DNA of 7,027 nucleotides from Chloroflexota bacterium (GCA_021789355.1 JAJYJR010000307.1:1-7027), one strand, 5' to 3'; positions 1 to 5,988 are shown, counted from the first letter of the stretch. A program made the numbers and translations. Notes: generated by a model from the sequence alone, not told the origin.

Positions 1-2
1 GC

Positions 3-521
3 CACACGACGCGCATCTGGCACACCCGCAACCCCTGGACCAGCAAGCATGAGACGTTCCCCGTCTGCATCAGCGACGAGGCCCTGCGCGAGTGGGAGCT
101 GAACCGCGTTCGGCTGGCGAACGCAGGGTATCCCGACCGGCCGCCCGAATTCGACAGCCCGCACTACCGAGCCTGGAACCTCTCGGAGCCCGGCCGATCC
201 CTCCGGCCCAAGGACATCGAAGGCGCTCACACCACCCTGGGCGTCGACCCCACGGCGACCGTACTCGGAACCTGGCATTCCGGCACCGCCGACTGGGGCC
301 TGAAGATCAACGTCGGGCGTCGTGTGGACGGCACGATCGTGCATCACGTCGTGGTGCAGCATGGCGAGACGCAGCACGACGCGGTGTTCACCGCGCCGGA
401 TGAGGCGGCCGCCCGTGCACAGATCGACGATGCTAGTGCTGATCTGGTCGCCGAAGGCCTGCCGCCCCTGTTCTGGGTATCAGCCGACGAGTTCTTGGCA
501 GAGCTTTCCGACGCGGCCTGA
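3..521 (+). CDS. Unrecognised protein, C-terminal 172 residues (5' truncated)
   Basis: An open frame runs in from the left edge and stops at TGA 519-521, so the start codon lies outside the window. I do not recognise the family. The visible part is rich in W, H and D. The first 60 residues contain an HTTRIWHTRNPW stretch and an acidic helix (SDEALREWELNRVRLANAG). The middle alternates beta-like segments (TVLGTWHSG, LKINVGRRVDGTIVHHVVVQHG). The end is an alanine-rich acidic helix (DEAAARAQIDDASADLVAEG) followed by FWVSADEFLAELSDAA. No signal peptide, membrane segment or catalytic motif is evident. Third codon positions are strongly G/C, as expected of a real gene here. A hairpin begins 14 bases after the stop. 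The phage-like setting suggests an accessory protein, but I assign no function. Confidence 0.7.
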   Translation, partial: HTTRIWHTRNPWTSKHETFPVCISDEALREWELNRVRLANAGYPDRPPEFDSPHYRAWNLSEPGRSLRPKDIEGAHTTLGVDPTATVLGTWHSGTADWGLKINVGRRVDGTIVHHVVVQHGETQHDAVFTAPDEAAARAQIDDASADLVAEGLPPLFWVSADEFLAELSDAA

Positions 522-534
522 CGAGAACGGCCGG

Positions 535-559
535 GCCACCATGCACCACGCACGGTGGC
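535..559 (+). terminator. Hairpin terminator candidate after the first gene
   Basis: GCCACCATGC (535-544) and GCACGGTGGC (550-559) form a 10-bp stem with a single A-C mismatch around a 5-base loop. It begins 14 bases after the stop at 521. No T-tract follows, so if it terminates transcription it is of the tract-less type common in high-GC bacteria. The position supports the call; function is inferred. Confidence 0.5.
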
Positions 560-638
560 GCTGGTATGTCAGGATCACGCGGCGACTACGGTGCGCCGAC
601 GCCGAGCTGACCGACACGCGAGCGCCGTGCGAACCATC

Positions 639-677
639 GAGACGCCCGCCCCGGAGGTTGCCCGAGGCGGGCGTCTC
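639..677. terminator. Perfect 12-bp hairpin between convergent genes
   Basis: GAGACGCCCGCC (639-650) and GGCGGGCGTCTC (666-677) are perfect reverse complements separated by 15 bases. The hairpin sits between the + strand gene ending at 521 and the minus strand gene whose stop is at 712, so it lies 34 bases downstream of the latter. There is no T-run on either side. A bidirectional or minus-strand terminator is the simplest reading. Confidence 0.6.
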
Positions 678-711
678 CGCGTGACATGCGGGGGCCGCAG
701 TCCTTGTGGCT

Positions 712-927
712 CTACTGCGCCCGGCCGGCGGCCAGGATCCATCCCCGGTTCTGCTCCTCGGCGGCGTGTTCGCAGGCGAGGGCGACGTTGCGGAAGTAAC
801 CCGCAGCGCCAGCGAAGTTGCCGGCGGCCAGGCTCTCGTGGGCCAGGCGCTCTAGGTTGCGAAGGTGGGGTTCGAAGCGGGCGCGAACGTCATCGGTCAC
901 GGGATCGCTGCTGCTCGAACGGCTCAT
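712..927 (-). CDS. Small helical hypothetical protein, 71 aa
   Basis: The ATG at 927 (complement) is preceded by GGGGAG with a 7-base spacer, a strong ribosome binding site. This makes it a better start than the upstream in-frame alternative at 984. The protein opens with a Ser-rich tail (MSRSSSSDPVTDD) and then appears to be entirely alpha-helical: RARFEPHLRNLERLAHESL, then AAGNFAGAAGYFRNVALAC, then EHAAEEQNRG. The A-x-AGNFAGA-x-x-YFRNVA segment resembles a single TPR-like helix pair. Small phage proteins near terminase genes sometimes look similar, but nothing here proves that. It converges on the gene ending at 521 and shares the hairpin at 639-677. The family is not recognised and function is unknown. 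It could be a small DNA- or protein-binding adaptor. Confidence 0.65.
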   Translation of the reverse strand: MSRSSSSDPVTDDVRARFEPHLRNLERLAHESLAAGNFAGAAGYFRNVALACEHAAEEQNRGWILAAGRAQ

Positions 928-1243
928 GGTGCTGCTCCCCGTCCGGCATCCGGCGGACGCGCGATCGCACCGGTTGGGCGACACAGGATGTTCGGCGGCG
1001 ACTGCCGAGCGTCAAGGATCGGCGAGCACGGAGATTGCCTCGCTTCGAGCGGGTTCGAAGCGGAGTGGCAGGGCCGAGCCCGAACGCCCGGCCAGCGCCG
1101 AACGTCGGAGCGCGGGCTCGGTCGGATCCGGCAACCCTCGTCGGCACCGTCATCCGCGACGACGGGTCTGACGCGGGTAGCCGAAACATTCAGTGATCCC
1201 GGGGCTCTTCGGGCCATGGCGGGTGTACCGGGCTCCCGACAGC
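928..1243. other. Gene-free divergent intergenic region
   Basis: These 316 bases separate the starts of the minus strand small gene (927) and the + strand methyltransferase (about 1244). Open frames cross it on both strands, but their translations are Arg/Ser/Pro-rich low-information sequence with no good start site, so I call no gene. It must hold the promoters of both neighbours. No clear -35/-10 pair stands out. The one notable structure is the inverted repeat at 1041-1062, annotated separately. Confidence 0.5.
1041..1062. repeat. Perfect inverted repeat CGCTTCGA-n6-TCGAAGCG, possible operator
   Basis: CGCTTCGA (1041-1048) and TCGAAGCG (1055-1062) are exact reverse complements with a 6-base spacer. 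The centre-to-centre distance is 14 bases, which is more than one helical turn. It lies between two divergent genes, where an operator for a dimeric regulator would be expected. It could equally form a short hairpin. No regulator gene is identifiable in the window, so the role is inference. Confidence 0.35.
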
Positions 1244-3222
1244 ATGGCGGTCATGGATGCCCTCGTGCCGGCCGCACAGCCGATCCCCGCGCTCTCCCTC
1301 GCGTCCGCTCGTCTCGCGCTCGAGCAGGCCACCGATCTGCCGACGGTCGCGGCCATGGTGCCGCGCCTCGAGGTGATCCGGGTGGCCGCCCAAAGGGCCA
1401 AGGCATCGCTCGACGCGCAAAACGACTGGGCCTCGCTCAAGCTCGAGGCCGAGCGCAAGGCGGGCCGGATGCTGTCCGAACTGCGTCGCTCCGGGGAGCT
1501 GCGGTCCGGCCGACCCAACGCTGACATGCCGTCAGCATTGCACGAGCTCGGGATCAGCCAGCAGCAGTCCTCCCGCTGGCAGCGCCTGGCGGGGGTGCCC
1601 CAGGAGCGGTTCAGCCAGTGGCTGGCCGAGACCCGGGCCATGGAGAACGAGATCACCGAGGCCGCACTGTTCGCGCTCGCCGTGCGGGCCGCCCCGGAAG
1701 GGTCGCCGGGCGCGCCCTTCGTCCCGCCCGCCCCCGCCCCACGCGCCGACGTGCCGCGCAACGTCATGCTCGAGGGAGACTGCTTGCCCATCCTGCGCAC
1801 CTTGCCCGACAACAGCGTGGACGCCCTGGTGACCGATCCACCGGCGGCGATCAGCTTCATGGGCGCGACGTGGGACAGCGATCGGGGCGGGCGTGAGCAG
1901 TGGGTCGGGTGGATGACCGAGGTGATGCGGGAGTGCCATCGCGTCTTGAAGCCCGGCGCTCACGGGCTCGTCTGGGCGCTGCCCCGCACCAGCCACTGGA
2001 CCGCCTGGGCCCTGGAAGATGCCGGCTTCGAGATCCGCGACCAGGTGCTCCATGTCTTCGCCCAGGGGTTCCCGAAGAGCCTCGACGTGAGTAAGGCCCT
2101 GGGGGCCAAGGTTCTCACTGGAATGTGCGGGCCGGCGGCGCAGCGCCTCGCCGCGATGGGGGAGGACTACGAACCCACGCCGCTCGCCGGTACGCCCGGC
2201 TACGGACGGACGGGCAACTTCCGCAACCACGACACCGGGTCGCCCTCCATGACCATCGAGGACGACGCCGCGAAGGCATGGGAGGGCCGCGGAACGGCGC
2301 TGAAGCCGGCCCACGAGGTGTGGTGGCTCGTCCGGAAGGCTCCCGAGGGTCCCGTGGCGCTCAACGCCCTGCGATGGGGCACCGGCGCTCTCAATATCGA
2401 CGGGTGCCGCATCCCCTTTGCCGGCGACGTCGACTTTGACGAGACCGCGAACAAGAACGACCACGCGAAGTTCGGAACGAAGCCCGGCGGCAACCACGTG
2501 TATGGCGACGACTCGATGGTGGCGCGCACCAGCTACCGCGACCGCATGGGTGGCGAAGCCGATCTCCCGCGTGCCGGCAACCGCACGGCCACCTTCGGCC
2601 GCGTCGGCGAGCCGACCACCAGCGGGGGCGATGGGTCCGGCGGCTGGCAGGCGGACCCCATCGGTCGGTGGCCCAGCACCGTGGTGCTCACAGATGCCGT
2701 ATTCGACGGCGACTATCCCGACGAGGTGGTTGGCGGTGGTCGGACCGACGTGGCGGGCAACCGGCCTGCGCGCCGTACAACCGGGTCCTGGGCCAACAAG
2801 CCGCCGCAGGTCCTGGACGGGCAGCGCATGGATGCGGGGAGCAAGTCGCGCTTCTTCCTCCTGCCCAAGGCCAATCGGCGGGACCGGGACGGCGACGTTG
2901 ACGGCAACCCGATCAGCGTGCCCGCCCAGCGTTGGGTGCAGTACCAGACCGGCAATGGGAAGAGCGGACGCCCCTCGAGCCTCTCTGCCGGCCGCGACAC
3001 GCGCTACCGCAACACCCATGAGACGGTCAAGCCGCGGGCCCTGATGGAGCATCTCGTGAAGCTGATAGCCCCGAAAGGGGGCGTGGTGCTCGATCCCTTC
3101 GCGGGCTCGGGCCGACCGGCGTCGCCTGCGTCGCGGTGGGTTGCGACTATCTGCTCATCGAGCAGGATCCAGACGCGACGGACATCGCGCGTGCACGGCT
3201 CGGCTCCTCACTCCGCGACTGA
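1244..3222 (+). CDS. Phage-type beta-class DNA methyltransferase (N4/N6) with N-terminal HTH-like domain, frame broken at motif I
   Basis: SAM-dependent amino-methyltransferase of the N6_N4_Mtase family, expected to methylate adenine-N6 or cytosine-N4 in DNA. Residues 1 to about 170 form a helical accessory domain with EAERKAGRML and LGISQQQSSRWQRLA, a helix-turn-helix-like segment typical of phage proteins. The catalytic part follows in beta order: motif IV as DPPA (198-201) then FMGATWD, the family segments ALRWGTGALNIDGC and SRFFLLPKANR, then NTHETVKP (590-597) and DPFAGSG (617-623). Directly after DPFAGSG one base is missing near 3113. Read on in the +1-shifted frame, the protein continues TGVACVAVGCDYLLIEQDP and ends at TGA 3220-3222, about 659 residues. 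Unrepaired, the frame runs to 3556 through unrelated sequence and loses the acidic SAM-ribose segment. ATG 1244 is the chosen start; ATG 1253 and GTG 1193 are alternatives, and none has a strong Shine-Dalgarno. Target sequence unknown. Confidence 0.88.
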
Positions 3223-3241
3223 CCGAGGCTACTGCCTTCGG
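3223..3241 (+). terminator. Hairpin directly after the restored methyltransferase stop
   Basis: CCGAGGC (3223-3229), loop TACT, then GCCTTCGG (3234-3241) pair as a 7-bp stem with one bulged T. It starts on the base after the TGA at 3222. This position fits a terminator for the methyltransferase in its restored frame and mildly supports 3222 as the true end. There is no T-tract. Confidence 0.4.
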
Positions 3242-3333
3242 TCACCCCGCTCCCTGCTGCTCGAGGCCAACGACTCTGGGCGACACGCCTGTCTCCGCCG
3301 CCGTGGCCGCCCCGGCGCGGCTGCCGCCCTTGC

Positions 3334-3570
3334 TCAGGAATCGGCAGGCACGCCCAGAGGTGGCCGGGTGAGGACGAGCTGCTGGCCTTTGAGCGCCGGC
3401 GGCGGCACGCCCGCCTCTCCCGCTTCGGCGCGGGTGAAGATCGTTGTGGGAATCGCGGCAATGCCCCCGATGTGTACGGAGACGTGCTCGTTCGCGGCGG
3501 CTTCACTTCGGGTCAGCACGGGGTTGATTGCTGACCGGATCGCCCGCCTCTGCTGAGATGGGCTGGACAA
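3334..3570 (-). CDS. Small hypothetical protein, 78 aa, TTG start
   Basis: This minus strand frame starts at TTG 3570 with a run of seven G's 7 bases upstream serving as a ribosome binding site, and ends at TGA 3334. GTG at 3519 is an alternative start without a ribosome site. The protein begins basic (SSPSQQRRAIRSAINPVLTR). It continues with NEHVSVHIGGIAAIPTTIFTR, which has beta-strand character, and ends in a proline-rich tail (PPPALKGQQLVLTRPPLGVP). Codon third positions are mostly G/C, which favours real coding. It overlaps only the out-of-frame tail of the broken methyltransferase frame, not the restored gene. No family is recognised. Possibly divergently transcribed from the gene at 3611. 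Confidence 0.45.
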   Translation of the reverse strand: MSSPSQQRRAIRSAINPVLTRSEAAANEHVSVHIGGIAAIPTTIFTRAEAGEAGVPPPALKGQQLVLTRPPLGVPADS

Positions 3571-3594
3571 TGATGTGCCCCCCCTTCGCCGGCG

Positions 3595-3600
3595 TAGACT
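3595..3600 (+). promoter_or_regulatory. TAGACT -10 element for a possibly leaderless transcript
   Basis: TAGACT matches the TAnnnT pattern of -10 boxes and ends 10 bases before the ATG at 3611. No Shine-Dalgarno precedes that ATG. This spacing is typical of leaderless genes in actinomycetes. No convincing -35 hexamer is seen about 17 bases upstream, so confidence is modest. Confidence 0.4.
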
Positions 3601-3610
3601 CGCCCCCGCA

Positions 3611-3832
3611 ATGGGTATCCTGCAGCGCCTGCTCAGGCAGCCGGACGGCGTGGCGGTTGAGCCTCAGCTCTCTCCTGCGAGCCAGGAACGGTACCGAAGG
3701 CTGTCGTCGCCAGAGCGTCGCCGCATCCTGCGCCGGGCGGAGAAGGAAGCGGCCGGGTCACTCAGGGTCGATCCCGGCCGCAGCCGTGCCGGCAGTCCAG
3801 TCCGACCGAATGCAGAGCATGGGGGCCTCTGA
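3611..3832 (+). CDS. Small basic hypothetical protein, 73 aa
   Basis: The ATG at 3611 lies 10 bases after a TAGACT box and lacks a ribosome site, consistent with leaderless expression; the stop is TGA 3830-3832. The N-terminus MGILQRLLRQPDG is a short amphipathic helix. Residues about 20-50 form a charged helical segment (SPASQERYRRLSSPERRRIL followed by RRAEKEAAG). The C-terminus is loose, rich in Gly, Ser, Pro and Arg. A nucleic-acid-binding or adaptor role would suit the Arg content, but there is no diagnostic motif and I recognise no family. It lies between the methyltransferase and the DUF6602 gene, 123 bases ahead of the latter and in the same direction, so the two may be co-transcribed. 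The hairpins at 3849-3900 would weaken that. Confidence 0.6.
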   Translation: MGILQRLLRQPDGVAVEPQLSPASQERYRRLSSPERRRILRRAEKEAAGSLRVDPGRSRAGSPVRPNAEHGGL

Positions 3833-3848
3833 GCCGGACGACGGCGTC

Positions 3849-3864
3849 CCGACAAATGCGTCGG
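3849..3864 (+). repeat. Short hairpin CCGAC-n6-GTCGG
   Basis: A 5-bp perfect stem (3849-3853 with 3860-3864) lies 17 bases after the stop of the small basic gene. It is short and may be chance in GC-rich DNA. Together with the next hairpin it could attenuate or end transcription before the DUF6602 gene. Confidence 0.25.
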
Positions 3865-3885
3865 CCAGCGCCAGAGCTTGCCACG

Positions 3886-3900
3886 GCGGGCATGGCCCGC
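3886..3900 (+). repeat. Hairpin GCGGGC-ATG-GCCCGC
   Basis: A perfect 6-bp all-GC stem with a 3-base loop lies in the gap before the DUF6602 gene, 56 bases ahead of its chosen ATG. It may be a weak terminator, an operator or a 5' leader structure. Nothing distinguishes these. Confidence 0.3.
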
Positions 3901-3955
3901 AGGTCAGAGTCGGGGCAGCGTAACCTTTGTCCCAAGTCGAAGCGGCGAGGTTCGT

Positions 3956-5032
3956 ATGCCCGGGTCGCGTGATCGTAGTTCAGCACGTCACGGCGACGAA
4001 GCGACAGTGCGTCCAACCACCAACGCCGTGGCCGGCATCGCGCAGGGTTTCGGGCAGGCGGCTGGGGCGATCATCCAGCCTACGGCGACCCCTGTCCCGC
4101 CCGAGTTGCGGAGCCTCGACTTCGCGCACGTCTTGCGTGAAGAGGCGTCGCGGGTCACGGCAGCGCGAGAGCGCGCGCTCGCACTACATCGCACCGGAGA
4201 CATCGACGCCGCTGGTCACGAGGTCGAGGACGCGGTACGCGATGTGATCCGGCGGCTGCTGCCTGAGGCGTACTACGTAGGGCACGGACACATCGTGGAC
4301 CAGACGTGGCACGTGAGTCCGCAGATCGACGTGATCATCGCGGACGCCACCTGGTCGCAGGTGATGTTCACAGCCGACAACGGGACGCAGTTCTTCCCGT
4401 ACGAAGCGGTCTATGCGATCGGCGAGGTGAAATCCACGTACGACCGCTCAGCGCATCAGCTTGCCGAGTGGATCGAGAAGATCAAGACGATCCGGACCCG
4501 CCTGAGGCGCAACCCCACGCCTCCGAACTACCTTGGCAACGGGCTGTACCTCGGTGCGAACCTCAACGTGGACGAGAGGCGCCCGTATCGAAACCCGCTG
4601 TTCAGCTTCGTGCTATACGCCGCTGGCGACGGTTTCCATCCGGACGACGAGGCCGACATGTATGTCACCACGCCCGCAGCGGAACTTCCATCGGCGTCAT
4701 GTGTGCTGGGTCGGGGGGTGTATCTCCAGGCCCACGTGACCAAGCCCGGCGTCAGGCCGCGCCGCCTCGACACCTACGTTGTGCACCCTGAGTACGAGAT
4801 GCCTCCGGAGACGGCGGATCTCGAGACGAAGTGGGTCTGGGTGGAAACCGGGCCTGACCTGCCCGAGGCCGGGCTCCCGCTGGGCTTCCTCTACGCCCTG
4901 CTGCTCAGCCATCTGCGAAGTTGCTTCCTTGAGCATCCGCGCGAGGAGGACTACTTCCTGCCGCTGCTCAGATGGCGCCACGCAATCTCATATCCGCGCT
5001 CCGAGCCGCTTGGCGAACCGTCGAACCAATAG
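3956..5032 (+). CDS. DUF6602-type protein with PD-(D/E)xK-like nuclease core, 358 aa
   Basis: The pattern matches the DUF6602 family as I know it: a helix, LLPEAYYVGHGHIVD, PQIDVIIADATW, a loop, then FPYEAVYAIGEVKST. The order E89 (GHEVEDAV), D125 (QIDVII), E157 and K159 (GEVKS) fits the acidic/lysine active site of PD-(D/E)xK nucleases, so DNA or RNA cleavage is plausible though not shown for this family member. An unstructured basic N-terminus and a Gly/Ala stretch (AVAGIAQGFGQAAGAI) precede the core. After it come a charged helix (AEWIEKIKTIRTRLRRN) and a beta-rich C-terminal half ending in hydrophobic LGFLYALLLSHLR. ATG 3956 has GAGG 5 bases upstream; an upstream in-frame TTG at 3878 adds residues through a hairpin and is less likely. 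Nearness to a methyltransferase and a GIY-YIG protein suggests a defence or modification role. Cytoplasmic. Confidence 0.78.
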   Translation: MPGSRDRSSARHGDEATVRPTTNAVAGIAQGFGQAAGAIIQPTATPVPPELRSLDFAHVLREEASRVTAARERALALHRTGDIDAAGHEVEDAVRDVIRRLLPEAYYVGHGHIVDQTWHVSPQIDVIIADATWSQVMFTADNGTQFFPYEAVYAIGEVKSTYDRSAHQLAEWIEKIKTIRTRLRRNPTPPNYLGNGLYLGANLNVDERRPYRNPLFSFVLYAAGDGFHPDDEADMYVTTPAAELPSASCVLGRGVYLQAHVTKPGVRPRRLDTYVVHPEYEMPPETADLETKWVWVETGPDLPEAGLPLGFLYALLLSHLRSCFLEHPREEDYFLPLLRWRHAISYPRSEPLGEPSNQ

Positions 5033-5553
5033 CTCGCAGGCGGCAGCGAGCCGATCCCGCAACGGGCGAAGCCTTTGCCGTGTCGGAGAACTGGCAGCAC
5101 GCTCGTCATGCTCAGGAACGTAGGGATCGGCTCAGTAGTCTGTACTGGCTCTCTTGGGGCGCGGTTCTCGCATACCTGCACGCGACATCGTCCGGATCCC
5201 GATGCCGTCTCGCCCGACGAGCGCGTGCTGGTCTTCGGGCTACTGGCGCCGTTTTCGGCCCTGGTCCTGTCATCGACACTGAAGTGGACGGCGGAGTTTG
5301 CCAACCATGTGGCGGCCGTATACCACGAGTCAGAGGCTCTTGGCCAGGTATGGCCCGACGAGGGTTCCAAGGTCCAAGGGTGGCTTCCCCAGATCCTGGG
5401 CGGAGGCACGTCGCTTCCGTGCCCTTGGTCTGCGTCCTTGGCGCGGTGCTGCTCCATGTCCATAGAGAATGTCGCGCCTACCGGCGATCCTTCGCGCTGG
5501 CCGGCGGTGCCTGCACGTTGTGGCGCGGCAGCAGTCCGTCGTGTTCGCGCTGA
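4972..5553 (+). pseudogene. Candidate small membrane protein split across two frames
   Basis: A protein-like N-terminus starts at ATG 4972, overlapping the DUF6602 gene by 61 bases (GTG 5080 is an alternative): about 55 soluble residues, then hydrophobic LYWLSWGAVLAYLHA. After 5197-5200 (TCCC) coding character moves to the next frame, as if one C were extra. It then reads SDAVSPDERVLVFGLLAPFS with a second hydrophobic stretch, followed by TLKWTAEFANHVAAVYHESE and EGSKVQGWLPQILGGG. Near 5395-5418 a third hydrophobic segment (VPLVCVLGAVLLHVH) lies back in the first frame, stopping at 5553. An alternative end is a soluble tail in the third frame stopping near 5463. Three hydrophobic segments spread over two frames suggest one broken membrane protein. 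The family is unknown. Its 3' end would overlap the opposing GIY-YIG gene. Confidence 0.4.
5032..5051 (+). terminator. Hairpin overlapping the DUF6602 stop codon
   Basis: GCTCGC (5032-5037) and GCGAGC (5046-5051) form a 6-bp stem with an 8-base loop, starting on the last base of the TAG stop. There is no T-tract. It could terminate the DUF6602 transcript. However, if the overlapping downstream frame is a real gene, the hairpin lies inside it and has no such role. Confidence 0.25.
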
Positions 5554-5804
5554 TACTCTCGGAGCAGCTGATCCTCGCGCTTCTTCGGACGTGAAGAAGG
5601 CTCCACCTTGAAGTGGGACACGGCCTTGGTGCCGGGCTTCTCGTCTCCCCGTTTGTGGCTCTGAAGCCGCACCCGGATGCTCTCCTCCGACATGCCGATA
5701 TAGACCAGCTCCTTGTCTCTGAACAAGGCGTACACGCCCGGTTCATCCGGCGCGATGTCGATACGCTTCGACCTGAACGGACGCCGGTTCCCCTCGATCG
5801 GCAT
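5478..5804 (-). CDS. Stand-alone GIY-YIG domain nuclease-like protein, 108 aa
   Basis: A compact GIY-YIG fold protein fills nearly the whole chain. GVY (23-25) and YIG (35-37) are separated by 9 residues, as in the family. SIRVRLQSH supplies the conserved Arg (R46) and His (H50), REDQLL supplies the catalytic Glu (E77), and LLPRHN (92-96) is the usual P-x-x-N end of the fold. All key residues are present, so single-strand DNA cleavage activity is plausible. There is no separate DNA-binding domain; a basic tail (SAKDRR) and basic N-terminus may help. ATG 5804 has GGAGG 8 bases upstream, and a TACAAT box lies 55 bases upstream. Related short GIY-YIG proteins occur in phages, homing elements and as host YhbQ-like proteins. 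It is transcribed toward the broken membrane-protein frame and overlaps its proposed end. Cytoplasmic. Confidence 0.88.
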   Translation of the reverse strand: MPIEGNRRPFRSKRIDIAPDEPGVYALFRDKELVYIGMSEESIRVRLQSHKRGDEKPGTKAVSHFKVEPSSRPKKREDQLLREYQREHDGLLPRHNVQAPPASAKDRR

Positions 5805-5858
5805 GACGCGCGCCTCCAGCTTCTACCCGCCGTTGGGCAGGCCCAGAACGTCCGTTCC

Positions 5859-5864
5859 ATTGTA
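5859..5864 (-). promoter_or_regulatory. TACAAT -10 element upstream of the GIY-YIG gene
   Basis: On the minus strand TACAAT is one base from the TATAAT consensus, unusual in this GC-rich sequence. It would give a leader of about 45-50 bases before the ATG at 5804. I see no good -35 at 17-18 bases spacing, so the promoter may rely on an activator or on the -10 alone. Confidence 0.45.
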
Positions 5865-5988
5865 CTTGAGCGACGTGCACGGCCTGGCGCTACCGACAGA
5901 AGAGGCGACGCGCAAGACGCACAGGCTGTCGCGGCGAGCGATCGGCTGTCACGGCCACATGGCGACCTCATGGGGGACGGTGCGCCGG

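Noticed and set aside
1150..1860. A 236-residue minus strand frame over the methyltransferase 5' region
   Set aside because: Antisense shadow of the N-terminal domain, Ser/Arg/Ala-rich, with no start signals.
1532..3052. A 506-residue open frame on the minus strand
   Set aside because: It lies wholly antisense to the methyltransferase, and its Gly/His/Arg/Pro-rich translation has no motifs. It is an effect of GC-biased third positions.
3223..3556. C-terminal extension of the methyltransferase in its uncorrected frame
   Set aside because: It is Arg/Ser/Cys-rich sequence unlike any methyltransferase ending. The alternative frame after 3112 gives the expected family C-terminus and stops at 3222.
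3878..3955. Upstream TTG start for the DUF6602 gene
   Set aside because: The added residues cross a hairpin and lack a ribosome site; ATG 3956 has GAGG at a suitable distance.
1244..5032. Methyltransferase plus DUF6602 protein as a classical restriction-modification pair
   Set aside because: Other small genes lie between them, the methyltransferase is of phage type and frame-broken, and DUF6602 is not a known restriction partner. Kept only as a hypothesis.
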